DNA of 64,000 nt, taken from positions 52,804-116,803 of the forward strand of contig DAOMFL010000004.1 in NCBI GenBank assembly GCA_035429805.1, read 5' to 3'. The notes beneath the pieces are model-generated. The model had not been told where the DNA came from, did no database searches, and saw nothing but the letters and a program-made list of their open reading frames with translations. This DNA is from JALORV01 sp035429805. Its GTDB lineage: Bacteria > Pseudomonadota > Gammaproteobacteria > Burkholderiales > Burkholderiaceae_F. Made by a program: the position numbers and the translations under genes. Within the stretch, counting starts at the first letter, position 1, and each line of letters begins with the position of its first letter. This document shows positions 1-8,854 of the stretch, piece after piece.

Positions 1-816
1 CAGATCGGGCGGCGGCGGCGTCTTGTTCCAGTGCTGCTGCTCGAGCCAGTCGCGCACGAACTGCTTGTCGAACGACGGCGGCGAGATGCCTTCCTCGTAT
101 TCGTCGGCGGGCCAGAAGCGCGAGGAATCGGCGGTCAGCACTTCGTCCATCAGCCGCAGGTCGCCGTCGGCATCCGTGCCGAACTCGAACTTGGTGTCGG
201 CGATGATGATGCCGCGCGTCAGCGCGTATTCGGCCGCAGCCTGGTACAGCATCAGCGACACCGTGCGCACCTTGAACGCCAGCTCGGCGCCGACCGCCTG
301 CTTGGCCACGTCGAAGCTGATGTTCTCGTCGTGCAGGCCGCGTTCAGCCTTGGTCGCCGGCGTGAAGATGGGCTCCGGCAGCCGGCTTGCCATCTGCAGG
401 CCGGCAGGCAGTGTGATGCCGCAGACGTCTCCGGTCTTCTGGTAGTCCTTCCACCCGGAACCGATCAGGTAGCCGCGCACGACGCACTCGACCGGTATCG
501 GCCTGAGCTTCAACGCCACCACCGCGCGGCCACGCACCTGCTCGCGCTCGTTTGGCGCAACGACGCTTTCCGGATCGATGCCGGTCAGGTGATTGGGGAT
601 GATGTGCGCCAGCTTCTCGAACCAGAAGTTCGACATCGCATTGAGCACGCGGCCCTTGTCGGGGATCGGCTGGTTCATCACGACATCGAATGCCGACAAC
701 CGGTCCGACGTGACCAGCAGCAGCTTGTCGTCGCCGACGGCGTAGCTGTCGCGGACCTTACCGCGGTAGACGAGCGGCAGCGAACGGATGTCTGAATTCA
801 GCAACCCGGATTTCAT
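1..816 (-). CDS. purC: SAICAR synthase PurC (3' end cut by window)
   Basis: De novo purine synthesis: joins CAIR and aspartate with ATP to give SAICAR in the cytoplasm. The ATG at 816 follows a strong GGAGGAG ribosome site six bases upstream. The 272 codons visible begin MKSGLLNSDIRSLPLVYRGK and contain the family blocks YRGKVRDSY, RGYLIGSGWKDYQKTG and DTKFEFG. The family's long form is near 295 residues, so about 25 C-terminal residues lie beyond base 1. It would directly follow fba if the dgkA/M14/Bug block were absent, which matches the fba-purC order known in related betaproteobacteria (recalled, not checked). Confidence 0.95.
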   Translation of the reverse strand, partial: MKSGLLNSDIRSLPLVYRGKVRDSYAVGDDKLLLVTSDRLSAFDVVMNQPIPDKGRVLNAMSNFWFEKLAHIIPNHLTGIDPESVVAPNEREQVRGRAVVALKLRPIPVECVVRGYLIGSGWKDYQKTGDVCGITLPAGLQMASRLPEPIFTPATKAERGLHDENISFDVAKQAVGAELAFKVRTVSLMLYQAAAEYALTRGIIIADTKFEFGTDADGDLRLMDEVLTADSSRFWPADEYEEGISPPSFDKQFVRDWLEQQHWNKTPPPPDL

Positions 817-859
817 CGATTTCTCCTCCGGGGCGAAGTGTAAGGCGCGCCGCAATCCG

Positions 860-1279
860 TCAGAGAAAGCGCGCGCCGAGGATCGCGAGCCAGGTTGCGC
901 CCGCCAGCAGCAGCGACAACATGACCGCGGCGCTGCCATAGTCCTTGGCGCGCTTGCCGAGCGGGTTGATCTCGAGGCTGTCGCGGTCGATCGCCGCTTC
1001 GATGCCGGTGTTGAGCAGTTCGACGATCAGTACGAGCACGACAACGCCGGCCAACAGGATCTTCTCGATGACGCCCACCGGCAGCAGCAGTGCCGCGGGA
1101 ATCATCACGGCGGCCAGCAGCGCCTCCAGCCGGAATGCGTCCTCGTGGGCCCACGCCGCGCGCAGGCCGTCGAGCGAATAGCGCGTCGCGTTCAGCAGCC
1201 GCTGCAGGCCGCGCTTGCCCTTGAGGCTGCGGCTGTCGGCAGCATCTTCGCGGCCGCTCTGATGCGTTTCGAGTGTCAC
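860..1279 (-). CDS. dgkA: Diacylglycerol kinase DgkA
   Basis: Small integral-membrane kinase that phosphorylates diacylglycerol to phosphatidate, recycling lipid left by envelope synthesis. About 139 residues with three hydrophobic segments. Conserved blocks are visible: EDAFRLEALLA, VELLNTGIEAAIDR (catalytic Glu region) and GKRAKDYGSAAVML. The start is uncertain. The frame stays open to an ATG at 1381, but that would overlap the divergent M14 gene and add an uncharacteristic arginine-rich tail. The GTG at 1279 gives a length close to the family, though no good ribosome site is seen. Confidence 0.85.
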   Translation of the reverse strand: MTLETHQSGREDAADSRSLKGKRGLQRLLNATRYSLDGLRAAWAHEDAFRLEALLAAVMIPAALLLPVGVIEKILLAGVVVLVLIVELLNTGIEAAIDRDSLEINPLGKRAKDYGSAAVMLSLLLAGATWLAILGARFL

Positions 1280-1370
1280 GGCCGTCGATGATACGGTGCG
1301 CAACTGGGCGGGACCCGCCCGCGTATCATCGCGCCTCTTCGATCGTCCGCCCTGTTCTGCGCGCCTCGCC

Positions 1371-3068
1371 ATGCCCGCCATCGACTACTCGCGCTTCTAC
1401 CGCTACGACGACCTGATGGCGCTGCTGCGCGCCTTCGTCGCCGAGAACCCGCAGTACATCGCGCTGGATACGATCGGCACGAGCCATGAGGGCCGCGCGA
1501 TCCCGCTGCTGACGATCACCAACACTGCCAACGGCAAGGCGGCTGACAAGCCGGCCTACTGGGTCGACGGCAACATCCACTCGGTGGAGCTGTCGGCCTC
1601 GAGCGCGTGCCTGTACTTCGTCGACTGGCTGATGAAGGGCAGGGACAGCGATGCCGAGATCCGCCGCGCGCTCGACACGCGCACGATCTACGTCTGTCCG
1701 CGCATCAACCCCGACGGCGCCGAGTGGGCGATGGCGGATTCGCCGAAGTACGTGCGCTCGTCCACCCGCCGTTATCCGTTCGACGAGGAGCCCGTCGAGG
1801 GACTGATCGCCGAGGATCTCGACGGCGACGGCCGCATCCTGCAGATGCGCATCGTCGATCCCAACGGACCGTGGAAGAAGCATCCGGCCGAGCCGCGCCT
1901 GCTGGTGCGGCGCGATCCGCTCGATCCGCCGGGTGGCGAGTACTACCGCCTGCTGCCCGAAGGGCGGATCGAGAACTACGACGGCACCTCGATCGGCATC
2001 GCCGGCGTGACCGGCAATGCGCAGGGGCTCGACCTCAACCGCAACTTCCCGTCGGCGTGGCGCCAGGAGTTCGAACAACTCGGCGCGGGTCCCTATCCGA
2101 CTTCGGAGCCGGAGGTGCGCGCCATCGTCGATTTCTTCGTCGGGCATCCGAACATCTGCGGCGGCACCAGCATCCACACGTTCTCCGGCGTGCTGCTGCG
2201 CCCGTTCGGCCACGCCCCCGACGACAAGCTGCCGGCCGAGGATCTGTGGACTTATCAGGCCGTCGGCAAGAAGGGCGAGGAGCTGACCGGCTATCCGGCC
2301 ATCTCGATCTGGCACGAGTTCCAGTACTACCCCGGCCAGTTCATCAGCGGCGCCTTCGACTGGATCTACGAGCATCTCGGCATGTATGTCTGGACGATCG
2401 AGATCTGGAATCCGAAGAAGGAAGCCGGCATCGACAACAAGGAGTGGATTCACTGGTTCCGCGATCATCCGATCGAGGATGACCTCAAGGTCTTCGAGTG
2501 GGCGCAGCGCATCGCGCCGGGCGAGGGGCACATCGACTGGAAGCCGTTCGACCACGCGCAGCTGGGCAAGGTCGAAATCGGCGGCTGGAACCGCATGATG
2601 GTGTTCACGAACCCGCCTCCGGCCCTGCGCGAGAAGGAGATCGCCCGCTTCCCGAAGTGGCTGCTGTGGCAGACGCTGATCTCACCGAAGCTCGACGTGC
2701 GGGAAGTGCAGGTCACGCCGGCCGGCGCCGACACCTGGCGCGTGCGCTTCGTCGTGCAGAACACCGGCTGGCTGCCGAGCTACGGCAGCAAAATGGCGCT
2801 GCAGAGGAAGCTGCTGCGCGGCGTTCTGGCCGAGATCGAACTGCCTGAAGGCGCAACGCTCGTGACCGGCAAGGCGCGCGAGGAACTCGGCGAGCTCGAA
2901 GGCTGGGCCTATCTTCACACCGGCATCTCGTTCTGGCCGAACAAGAACGTAACGGCCGACCGCGCGCACGTTGACTGGGTCGTGCGCGGCAAGGCCGGCA
3001 GCGAGATCCGCCTCACCGCGTCGCACGAGCGCGCCGGACGCATCGAGACCCGCGTCACGCTCGGCTGA
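1371..3068 (+). CDS. M14-family zinc carboxypeptidase-like protein
   Basis: Predicted metallo-carboxypeptidase of 565 residues. The M14 zinc site is complete: HxxE at His70/Glu73 in GNIHSVELS, a third ligand His269 in GTSIHTFSG, substrate-binding Arg in DLNRNFPSAW, and a catalytic Glu candidate in WTIEIWNP near residue 344. The C-terminal 200 residues look like a beta-rich accessory domain. No signal peptide is seen with the ATG at 1371, so it is probably cytoplasmic unless the start is wrong. It diverges from dgkA and is followed after 73 bases by a Bug-type receptor, a pairing that could suggest peptide or organic-acid use (inference). The exact substrate is unknown. Confidence 0.85.
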   Translation: MPAIDYSRFYRYDDLMALLRAFVAENPQYIALDTIGTSHEGRAIPLLTITNTANGKAADKPAYWVDGNIHSVELSASSACLYFVDWLMKGRDSDAEIRRALDTRTIYVCPRINPDGAEWAMADSPKYVRSSTRRYPFDEEPVEGLIAEDLDGDGRILQMRIVDPNGPWKKHPAEPRLLVRRDPLDPPGGEYYRLLPEGRIENYDGTSIGIAGVTGNAQGLDLNRNFPSAWRQEFEQLGAGPYPTSEPEVRAIVDFFVGHPNICGGTSIHTFSGVLLRPFGHAPDDKLPAEDLWTYQAVGKKGEELTGYPAISIWHEFQYYPGQFISGAFDWIYEHLGMYVWTIEIWNPKKEAGIDNKEWIHWFRDHPIEDDLKVFEWAQRIAPGEGHIDWKPFDHAQLGKVEIGGWNRMMVFTNPPPALREKEIARFPKWLLWQTLISPKLDVREVQVTPAGADTWRVRFVVQNTGWLPSYGSKMALQRKLLRGVLAEIELPEGATLVTGKAREELGELEGWAYLHTGISFWPNKNVTADRAHVDWVVRGKAGSEIRLTASHERAGRIETRVTLG

Positions 3069-3141
3069 GCGGCGCGCCGGCGATGGCCGGCTTCGGCGAC
3101 GGTGCCTATACTCGGTCGCACAACGACACGAGGAGACAGCG

Positions 3142-4107
3142 ATGGACCGTCGCACTGCGATACTTGCCGGTGGCGCAGCGCTGGTGCTGCCGCACGGCAT
3201 GCTGCGCGCGCAGGCCTTTCCCTCGCGCCCGATCACGCTCTACTGCGCCTTTCCGGCCGGCGGTCCCACCGACCAGGTGATGCGTGCCTTCGCTGAAGTC
3301 GCCTCGCGTGAACTGAAGCAGTCGATCGTCGTCGAGAACAAGCCCGGCGGCGGTGGCACCATCGCGCCGCTGGCACTGAAGGCCGCCCGGCCCGACGGCT
3401 ACACACTGTCGCAGATTCCGCTCGGCGTGTTCCGCATTCCGCACATGCAGAAGGCGCCGCAGCTCGATCCGCTGAAGGACTTCACCTACATCGTCAACCT
3501 GACCGGCTACACCTTCGGACTCGTCGTGCCCGCCAGCGCGCCGTGGAAGACGCTGAAGGATTACGTCGAGGACGCGAAGAAGAACCCGGGCAAGATCGAC
3601 TACGGCTCGACCGGCACCGGCACGACGCCGCACCTGGCGATGGAGGAGTTCTCGCAGAAGGCGGGTATCCAGCTGACGCACGTGCCGTACAAGGGCAGCG
3701 CCGAACTGATGGCCGCCGTTTTGGGCGGCCACCTGATGTCGGTCAGCGATTCGACCGGGTTTGCGCCGCAGGTCGAGGCCGGCAAGCTGCGGCTGCTGGC
3801 AACGTTCGGATCGAAGCGCACCAAGCGTTGGCCCGACGTGCCAACGCTCGCCGAACTCGGCTACGACACGATCTCGGACTCACCGTTCGGCATCGCCGGG
3901 CCTGCCGGCATGGACGCGGCGACCGTCAAGGTGCTGCACGACGCGTTCAAAAAGGCGCTCGACGATCCGAAGGTCCTGGGCCTGCTCGAACGCTACGACC
4001 AGCCCGTGATCTACATGAACTCCGACGAGTACACCAAGTTCGCGCGACAGACCTTCGAGGCCGAGCGCGCGACGATCGACCGGCTGGGGCTGCGCGGAAG
4101 CATGTAG
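3142..4107 (+). CDS. Bug/TctC-family tripartite tricarboxylate-type solute-binding receptor
   Basis: Periplasmic binding protein of 321 residues in the Bug family, which is greatly expanded in Bordetella and relatives. The N-terminus MDRRTAILAGGAALV is a signal peptide with a twin-arginine flavour, cleaved probably after RAQA. Typical blocks follow: PSRPITLYCAFPAGGPTDQ, VVENKPGGGGTIA, YGSTGTGTTPHLAME and VPYKGSAELMAAVLGG. A ribosome site (AGGAGA) lies five bases before the ATG. No tctA/tctB membrane genes are nearby, so it is an orphan receptor, as is common for this family; the ligand cannot be read from sequence. Confidence 0.92.
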   Translation: MDRRTAILAGGAALVLPHGMLRAQAFPSRPITLYCAFPAGGPTDQVMRAFAEVASRELKQSIVVENKPGGGGTIAPLALKAARPDGYTLSQIPLGVFRIPHMQKAPQLDPLKDFTYIVNLTGYTFGLVVPASAPWKTLKDYVEDAKKNPGKIDYGSTGTGTTPHLAMEEFSQKAGIQLTHVPYKGSAELMAAVLGGHLMSVSDSTGFAPQVEAGKLRLLATFGSKRTKRWPDVPTLAELGYDTISDSPFGIAGPAGMDAATVKVLHDAFKKALDDPKVLGLLERYDQPVIYMNSDEYTKFARQTFEAERATIDRLGLRGSM

Positions 4108-4113
4108 GCGCTC

Positions 4114-4320
4114 CTCGTGTACGCGAGCCCTGCGGGCTCGCACGTGCACTCGTCGCGGCACGGCTTTCGCTGCGCTGCAGCCGCTCAAGTTTGAACTTCG
4201 GCGGAGCGCGCGGCCGCTCCGGAGCGCAGCCGACTGATCAGTCTTGAGCGGTTCGCGCCTTGCGCGAACCGTACCGGAGCGAGTGCACGTGCGATCGGCG
4301 CAGCCGATCGCGTACACGAG
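4114..4320. repeat. Composite palindromic intergenic element, copy A
   Basis: Fills most of the 222-base gap between the convergent Bug and fba genes. Left arm 4114-4152 and right arm 4280-4320 are inverted copies: outer 13 bases and inner 15 bases are identical, while the palindrome in the middle of each arm differs (GCCC-TGC-GGGC versus TCGGC-GCA-GCCGA). Between them are a GGTTCGCGC/GCGCGAACC hairpin and a GC-rich core from 4195. Core and right arm recur at 25092-25218 (copy B). It may act as a bidirectional terminator or be a REP/MITE-like element. Confidence 0.8.
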
Positions 4321-4329
4321 CGACGCCCG

Positions 4330-5394
4330 CTAATGAATATGCTGCGAAAGCTCGCCAGTCTGGTACTTGTGGGCGACGACGTTGAGCGGCAGCGGCTGGA
4401 TCCTGCCGCCCTGCCCTTCGCAGCCGAACTGCAGGTAGCGCTCCTTGCAGATCGCCTTGGCCGCGGCGCGCGCCGGCTTCAGGAAATCGCGCGGGTCGAA
4501 GTGGCTTGGGTTCTCGTGCAGGAACCTGCGGGTCGCGGCGGTCATCGCCAGGCGAATGTCGGTGTCGATGTTGACCTTGCGCACGCCGTGCTTGATGGCC
4601 TCCTGGATCTCCTCGACCGGCACGCCGTAGGTCTCCTTCATCTGGCCGCCGAACTTGCGGATTTCCTCGAGCAGGTTCTGCGGCACGCTCGACGAGCCGT
4701 GCATCACCAGGTGCGTGTTCGGGATGCGCTTGTGGATCTGCTTGATGCGCTCGATCGCCAGGATGTCGCCGGTCGGCTTGCGCGTGAACTTGTAGGCGCC
4801 GTGGCTGGTGCCGATCGCGATCGCCAGCGCGTCGAGCTGCGTACGCTTGACGAAATCAGCGGCCTGGTCGGGATCGGTCAGCAGCTGCTCGCGCGTCATC
4901 GTCGACTCGGTGCCGTGGCCATCCTCCTTGTCGCCCTTCATCGTCTCGAGCGAACCGAGGCAGCCCAGTTCGCCTTCGACGCTGACGCCGATCGCGTGCG
5001 CCATGTCGACGACCTTCCGGGTCACCTGCCAGTTGTAGTCGTAGTCGGCGATGGTCTTGCCGTCCTCCTTCAGCGACCCGTCCATCATCACCGACGAGAA
5101 GCCGAGCCGGATGGCGCCCTCGCAGACCGCCGGCGACTGGCCGTGATCCTGGTGCATGGCGACCGGCAGGTGGGGAAAGCTCTCGACCGCGGCCTGGATC
5201 AGGTGCTTCAGGAAGTTCTCGCCGGCGTATTTCCGCGCACCGGCCGAAGCCTGCATGATCACCGGCGCGTTGACCTCGTTGGCCGCCTCCATGATGGCCT
5301 GCACCTGCTCGAGGTTGTTGACGTTGAAGGCAGGCACACCATAGCCGTTTTCGGCCGCGTGATCCAGCAGCTGACGCATCGACACCAACGCCAT
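4330..5394 (-). CDS. fba: Class II fructose-bisphosphate aldolase
   Basis: Zinc-dependent aldolase interconverting fructose-1,6-bisphosphate with DHAP and glyceraldehyde-3-phosphate; the Calvin-cycle subtype (CbbA/Fba IIA) by its length of 354 residues and wording of motifs. Visible blocks: GVPAFNVNNLEQ, VAMHQDHGQSP (metal-binding His), GVSVEGELGCLGS, AIAIGTSHGAYKF and THLVMHGSSSVP. The start at 5394 (MALVSMRQLLD) has an AGGAG site; an upstream in-frame ATG at 5466 adds a non-conserved leader and is rejected. It lies downstream of pyk on the same strand. Confidence 0.96.
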   Translation of the reverse strand: MALVSMRQLLDHAAENGYGVPAFNVNNLEQVQAIMEAANEVNAPVIMQASAGARKYAGENFLKHLIQAAVESFPHLPVAMHQDHGQSPAVCEGAIRLGFSSVMMDGSLKEDGKTIADYDYNWQVTRKVVDMAHAIGVSVEGELGCLGSLETMKGDKEDGHGTESTMTREQLLTDPDQAADFVKRTQLDALAIAIGTSHGAYKFTRKPTGDILAIERIKQIHKRIPNTHLVMHGSSSVPQNLLEEIRKFGGQMKETYGVPVEEIQEAIKHGVRKVNIDTDIRLAMTAATRRFLHENPSHFDPRDFLKPARAAAKAICKERYLQFGCEGQGGRIQPLPLNVVAHKYQTGELSQHIH

Positions 5395-5540
5395 GACGGT
5401 CTCCTGAAGATGAGTGTTCGGGCAGCCGGTAATTTTAGGCGACGCCGCGGCGTCGCGCGACCGCATCGGGGCGAGGTTGCGGACTCCCCGATCGGGTACT
5501 ACGGGCTTACCCGGGGAGGCGCGGGCCCCGCGGGACAGTC

Positions 5541-5573
5541 TCAGGTGTGCTCGCCGACGCGGACGATGTTGGC
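5541..5573 (-). repeat. In-frame duplicate of the pyruvate kinase C-terminal tail
   Basis: Downstream of the pyk stop, and in the same reading frame, 11 codons read ANIVRVGEHT followed by TGA. Pyk itself ends LKIVRVGEHT followed by TAG at 5655. The eight shared codons differ at five third positions, all synonymous. The intervening 27 or so codons have no further stop after the initial TAG-TGA. This looks like the remnant of a tandem 3'-end duplication or of a lost second pyk gene. Confidence 0.6.
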
Positions 5574-5654
5574 TCCGGCCCGGCGCCGCCTGGCGCCCTT
5601 AACGTTCGCATTGCTCACGTTAGCCTCGCCGAAATCGTGCGGTCGCGCCCGTCA

Positions 5655-7097
5655 CTACGTGTGTTCACCTACGCGCACGATTTTCAGCGTGTTGGTGCCG
5701 CCGGCCTGACCCATCGGCTCGCCAACCGTCAGCACGATCAGGTCGCCGCGCTCGACAACGCCCTTGTCGAGCAGCAACCGCTCGGCGCCGGCGAGTGCAG
5801 CATCGCGGTCGAGGCCGGGATCGAAGTGCAGCGGCCGCACATTGCGGTAGAGCGCCAGCCGGCGCGCGGTAGCCGCGCTCGGCGTCAGCGCGTAGATCGG
5901 GATGTCCACATCGTGCCGGCTCATCCACAGCGTCGTCGAGCCGGACTCGGTGAGCGCGCAGATCGCCGCGCAGCGCAGGTGGAACGCGGTAAAAAGCGCC
6001 CCGTAGGCGACCGACTGGTCGACCCGCGTGAAGGTCTGGTCGATGAACTTGGTGTCGAGACCGACCTGCTCCGAGCGGTCCGCTTCCTCGACGATCGCGG
6101 CCATCGCCTCGACGACCTCGACCGGGTACTTGCCAGCCGCGGTCTCGGCCGACAGCATCACGGCGTCGGTGCCGTCGAGCACGGCGTTGGCGACGTCGCT
6201 CACCTCGGCGCGGGTCGGCACCGCGTTGACGATCATCGACTCCATCATCTGCGTCGCGGTGATCGCCAGCTTGTTGGCCGAGCGCGCCATCTTGATCATG
6301 CGCTTCTGCAGCGCGGGCACCGCGGCGTTGCCGACCTCGACCGCGAGGTCGCCGCGCGCCACCATGATGCCGTCGGTGGCCTCGAGGATCTCCTTCAGCA
6401 GAGGAATCGCCTCGGCGCGCTCGATCTTCGCGATGATGAGCGGCTTCACGCCGTGCTTTTCGCCGGCGATCGTCGCGAGCTGGCGCGCCATCTCGACGTC
6501 GGTTCGGTTCTTGACGAACGAGACCGCCACGTAGTCGGCGCCGCACTGCATCGCGGTGTCGATGTCGCGCACGTCCTTGCCGGTCAGCGCCGGCGCCGAG
6601 AGGCCACCTCCCTGCTTGTTGATGCCCTTGTTGTTCGAGAGCACGCCGCCGATGCGTACCGTCGTGTGGATCTCGGATCCGACGACGCGTTCTACATCGA
6701 GCACGATCAACCCGTCGTTGAGCAGCAGCGTGTCGCCGCTGCGCACGTCTTTCGGCAGGTCCTTGTAGTCCAGGCCGACGCGGGTCTCGTTGCCGTTCGT
6801 GTCGCTCGCATCCAGGACGAACGGCGCCCCGGCCCGCAGCGTGACCTTGCCCTGCTCGAACTTCCCGACGCGCACCTTCGGCCCCTGCAGGTCGGCCATG
6901 ATGGCGACGTCGCGGCCGATCTTCATCGCGGCTTCGCGCACCAGCGCAGCGCGCTTCAGGTGGTCTTCCGCCGTGCCGTGCGAGAAGTTGAACCGCACGA
7001 CATCGACGCCGGCCGCGAGCATGCGCTCGAGGACCAGCGGATCGCTCGAGGCCGGTCCCAGCGTGGCGACGATCTTCGTGCTGCGTGGCATGGTCAT
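5655..7097 (-). CDS. pyk: Pyruvate kinase
   Basis: Converts phosphoenolpyruvate and ADP to pyruvate and ATP, the last step of glycolysis. 480 residues. Motifs: TKIVATLGPASSD at the N-terminus, VRFNFSHGT, IIAKIERAEAI with the catalytic Lys/Glu block, GIMVARGDLAVEVG, and ATQMMESMI. The start ATG at 7097 overlaps the upstream VOC gene stop by four bases (ATGA), implying translational coupling; a second ATG two codons later is possible. The C-terminus IVRVGEHT recurs just after the stop. Confidence 0.96.
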   Translation of the reverse strand: MTMPRSTKIVATLGPASSDPLVLERMLAAGVDVVRFNFSHGTAEDHLKRAALVREAAMKIGRDVAIMADLQGPKVRVGKFEQGKVTLRAGAPFVLDASDTNGNETRVGLDYKDLPKDVRSGDTLLLNDGLIVLDVERVVGSEIHTTVRIGGVLSNNKGINKQGGGLSAPALTGKDVRDIDTAMQCGADYVAVSFVKNRTDVEMARQLATIAGEKHGVKPLIIAKIERAEAIPLLKEILEATDGIMVARGDLAVEVGNAAVPALQKRMIKMARSANKLAITATQMMESMIVNAVPTRAEVSDVANAVLDGTDAVMLSAETAAGKYPVEVVEAMAAIVEEADRSEQVGLDTKFIDQTFTRVDQSVAYGALFTAFHLRCAAICALTESGSTTLWMSRHDVDIPIYALTPSAATARRLALYRNVRPLHFDPGLDRDAALAGAERLLLDKGVVERGDLIVLTVGEPMGQAGGTNTLKIVRVGEHT

Positions 7098-7534
7098 GGC
7101 GCCTTGGTGCGCAGCCGCAGCCGCGTCGTGATGACTTCGTAGGTCGTCAGCTCGATCGGGTTGCCGTCCGGATCGCTGAAGTACAGCGACAGCGACTGCT
7201 CGTGGTCCTGCAGTCGCGGCGGCGCCGGCCGGCGCCGCTTGTCGAACAGCGGCAGGCGCGCGGCCCGCTTCGAGAACGCGACGAAACCGTCGCCATCGGT
7301 GCGCAGCGCGACGGTGGTGCCGTGTCCCGCACGGCGATCGTCCTCGAACAGCGCCACGTGGCTTAGTCCATCGGCGGCCGTCAGCGTCAGCGGCCCGCCG
7401 ACCTCGCGCGCCCAGGCGGCAAAGCGCCGATCGCGGCGCAGGCCGAGCACGGCGCCGTACCAGCGGGCCGCCGCGGCGCGGTCACGCACATAGACGTGCA
7501 CATGATCGAGTCCGGCAGCGGCAAAGCGGCTCAA
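7094..7534 (-). CDS. VOC-superfamily (glyoxalase/dioxygenase-like) protein
   Basis: 146-residue protein of the vicinal-oxygen-chelate fold. N-terminal block GLDHVHVYVRDRAAAARWYGAVLGL and C-terminal LYFSDPDGNPIELTTYE are typical halves of the two beta-alpha-beta-beta-beta repeats; His10 and the Glu in IELTTYE fit metal ligands. The predicted start is a TTG at 7534 behind a GGGGGA site. It sits 18 bases after pgk and overlaps pyk by four bases, so it is co-transcribed with glycolytic genes. A methylglyoxal-type detoxifying role is tempting but not shown. Confidence 0.8.
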   Translation of the reverse strand: MSRFAAAGLDHVHVYVRDRAAAARWYGAVLGLRRDRRFAAWAREVGGPLTLTAADGLSHVALFEDDRRAGHGTTVALRTDGDGFVAFSKRAARLPLFDKRRRPAPPRLQDHEQSLSLYFSDPDGNPIELTTYEVITTRLRLRTKAP

Positions 7535-7552
7535 CGCAGTCCCCCGGTCGCG

Positions 7553-8755
7553 TCAGGCCGCGGCGCGCGACTGCAGCACTTCGATGGCCGGCAGCGTCTT
7601 GCCCTCGAGGAACTCGAGGAAAGCGCCGCCACCGGTCGAGATGTAGCTGATGCGGTCGCCGATGCCGTACTTGGCGATCGCCGCCAGCGTGTCACCGCCG
7701 CCGGCGATCGAAAAGGCGCCGTTGGCGGTCGCTTCGGCGATCGTGAGCGCCATCTGGCGCGTGCCCCCGGCGAACTCGTCGAACTCGAACACGCCTACCG
7801 GTCCGTTCCAGATGATCGTCCCGGCGTCGCGCAGCACATGCCCCAGCGCGAGCGAACTCTGCGGGCCGATGTCGAGGATCATCTCGTCGGCATGCACGTC
7901 GTCGGCGCGGCGCACCGTGGCCGGGGCGGTGGCCGAGAATTCACGCGCCACGACGACGTCGATCGGCAGCGGCAGCGTCGCGCCCTTGGCCGCCAGGGTG
8001 GCGAGCACCTTCTTGCACTCGGGCACGAGGTCCGGCTCCGCCAGCGACTTGCCGATCGGAAAGCCCTCGGCCAGCAGGAACGTGTTCGCAATGCCGCCGC
8101 CGACGATCAGTCGGTCAACCTTCTGTGCGAGGTTGTTGAGCAGCGTGAGCTTGGTCGAGACCTTCGACCCGGCGACGATGGCCACCAGCGGCCGCTTCGG
8201 ATTGCCGAGCGCCTTCGCCAGTGCATCGATCTCGGCCGCCATCAGCGGGCCCGCGCAGGCTACCGGCGCGAACTTCGCCACGCCGTGCGTGGTGGCTTCG
8301 GCCCGGTGCGCGGTGCCGAAAGCATCGTTGACGTAGACGTCGCAGAGCTTCGCGATCTTCTGCGCGAGATCGTCGGAGTTCTTCTTCTCGCCCTTGTTGA
8401 CGCGGCAGTTCTCGAGCAGCACGACTTCGCCCGGCGCCACGGCCACCCCTTCGGTCCAGCCGGCCTTCAGCGGCACCGGACGGTCCAGCAGTTCGCCGAG
8501 GCGGCGCGCCACCGGGGCCAGCGAGTCTTCCGGCTTCAGCTCACCCTCGGTCGGGCGCCCGAGGTGGGACGTCACCATCACCGCGGCACCCGCGCCGAGC
8601 GCCAGCTTGATCGCCGGCACCGAGGCGCGGATGCGCGTGTCCTCGGTGATGTTGCCGGCGTCGTCCAGCGGCACGTTGAGATCGGATCGGATGAACACAC
8701 GCCGGCCGGCGAGTTGCCCGTTGCGGGCGAGTTCTGCAAGGGTACGGACACGCAT
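7553..8755 (-). CDS. pgk: Phosphoglycerate kinase
   Basis: Transfers the acyl phosphate of 1,3-bisphosphoglycerate to ADP. 400 residues from the ATG at 8755 (MRVRTLAELARNGQLAGRR). Blocks: RRVFIRSDLNVPLDD, VTSHLGRPTEGE, VLLENCRVNKGEKKN, VAIVAGSKVSTKL and GGGDTLAAI near the C-terminus (nucleotide loop). A GTG ten codons upstream is a weaker alternative. It is the first gene of the pgk-VOC-pyk group. The gap gene that would normally precede it is displaced by 3.3 kb holding the rhombosortase and subtilase genes. Confidence 0.96.
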   Translation of the reverse strand: MRVRTLAELARNGQLAGRRVFIRSDLNVPLDDAGNITEDTRIRASVPAIKLALGAGAAVMVTSHLGRPTEGELKPEDSLAPVARRLGELLDRPVPLKAGWTEGVAVAPGEVVLLENCRVNKGEKKNSDDLAQKIAKLCDVYVNDAFGTAHRAEATTHGVAKFAPVACAGPLMAAEIDALAKALGNPKRPLVAIVAGSKVSTKLTLLNNLAQKVDRLIVGGGIANTFLLAEGFPIGKSLAEPDLVPECKKVLATLAAKGATLPLPIDVVVAREFSATAPATVRRADDVHADEMILDIGPQSSLALGHVLRDAGTIIWNGPVGVFEFDEFAGGTRQMALTIAEATANGAFSIAGGGDTLAAIAKYGIGDRISYISTGGGAFLEFLEGKTLPAIEVLQSRAAA

Positions 8756-8854
8756 GATTGGGCGGGGGGTCTTGAGGGAACGCACTCGGCACGTCGGGTG
8801 CCGGACAGCGCGTACTGGAGGACTTCGGCATTATACGAGGCACACACGCTCCCG

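Noticed and set aside
1326..2555. Open frame of 409 codons on the minus strand opposite the M14 gene
   Set aside because: Arginine/alanine-rich translation without any family motif; it is the complement of a clear M14 peptidase in a high-GC region where such frames are common.
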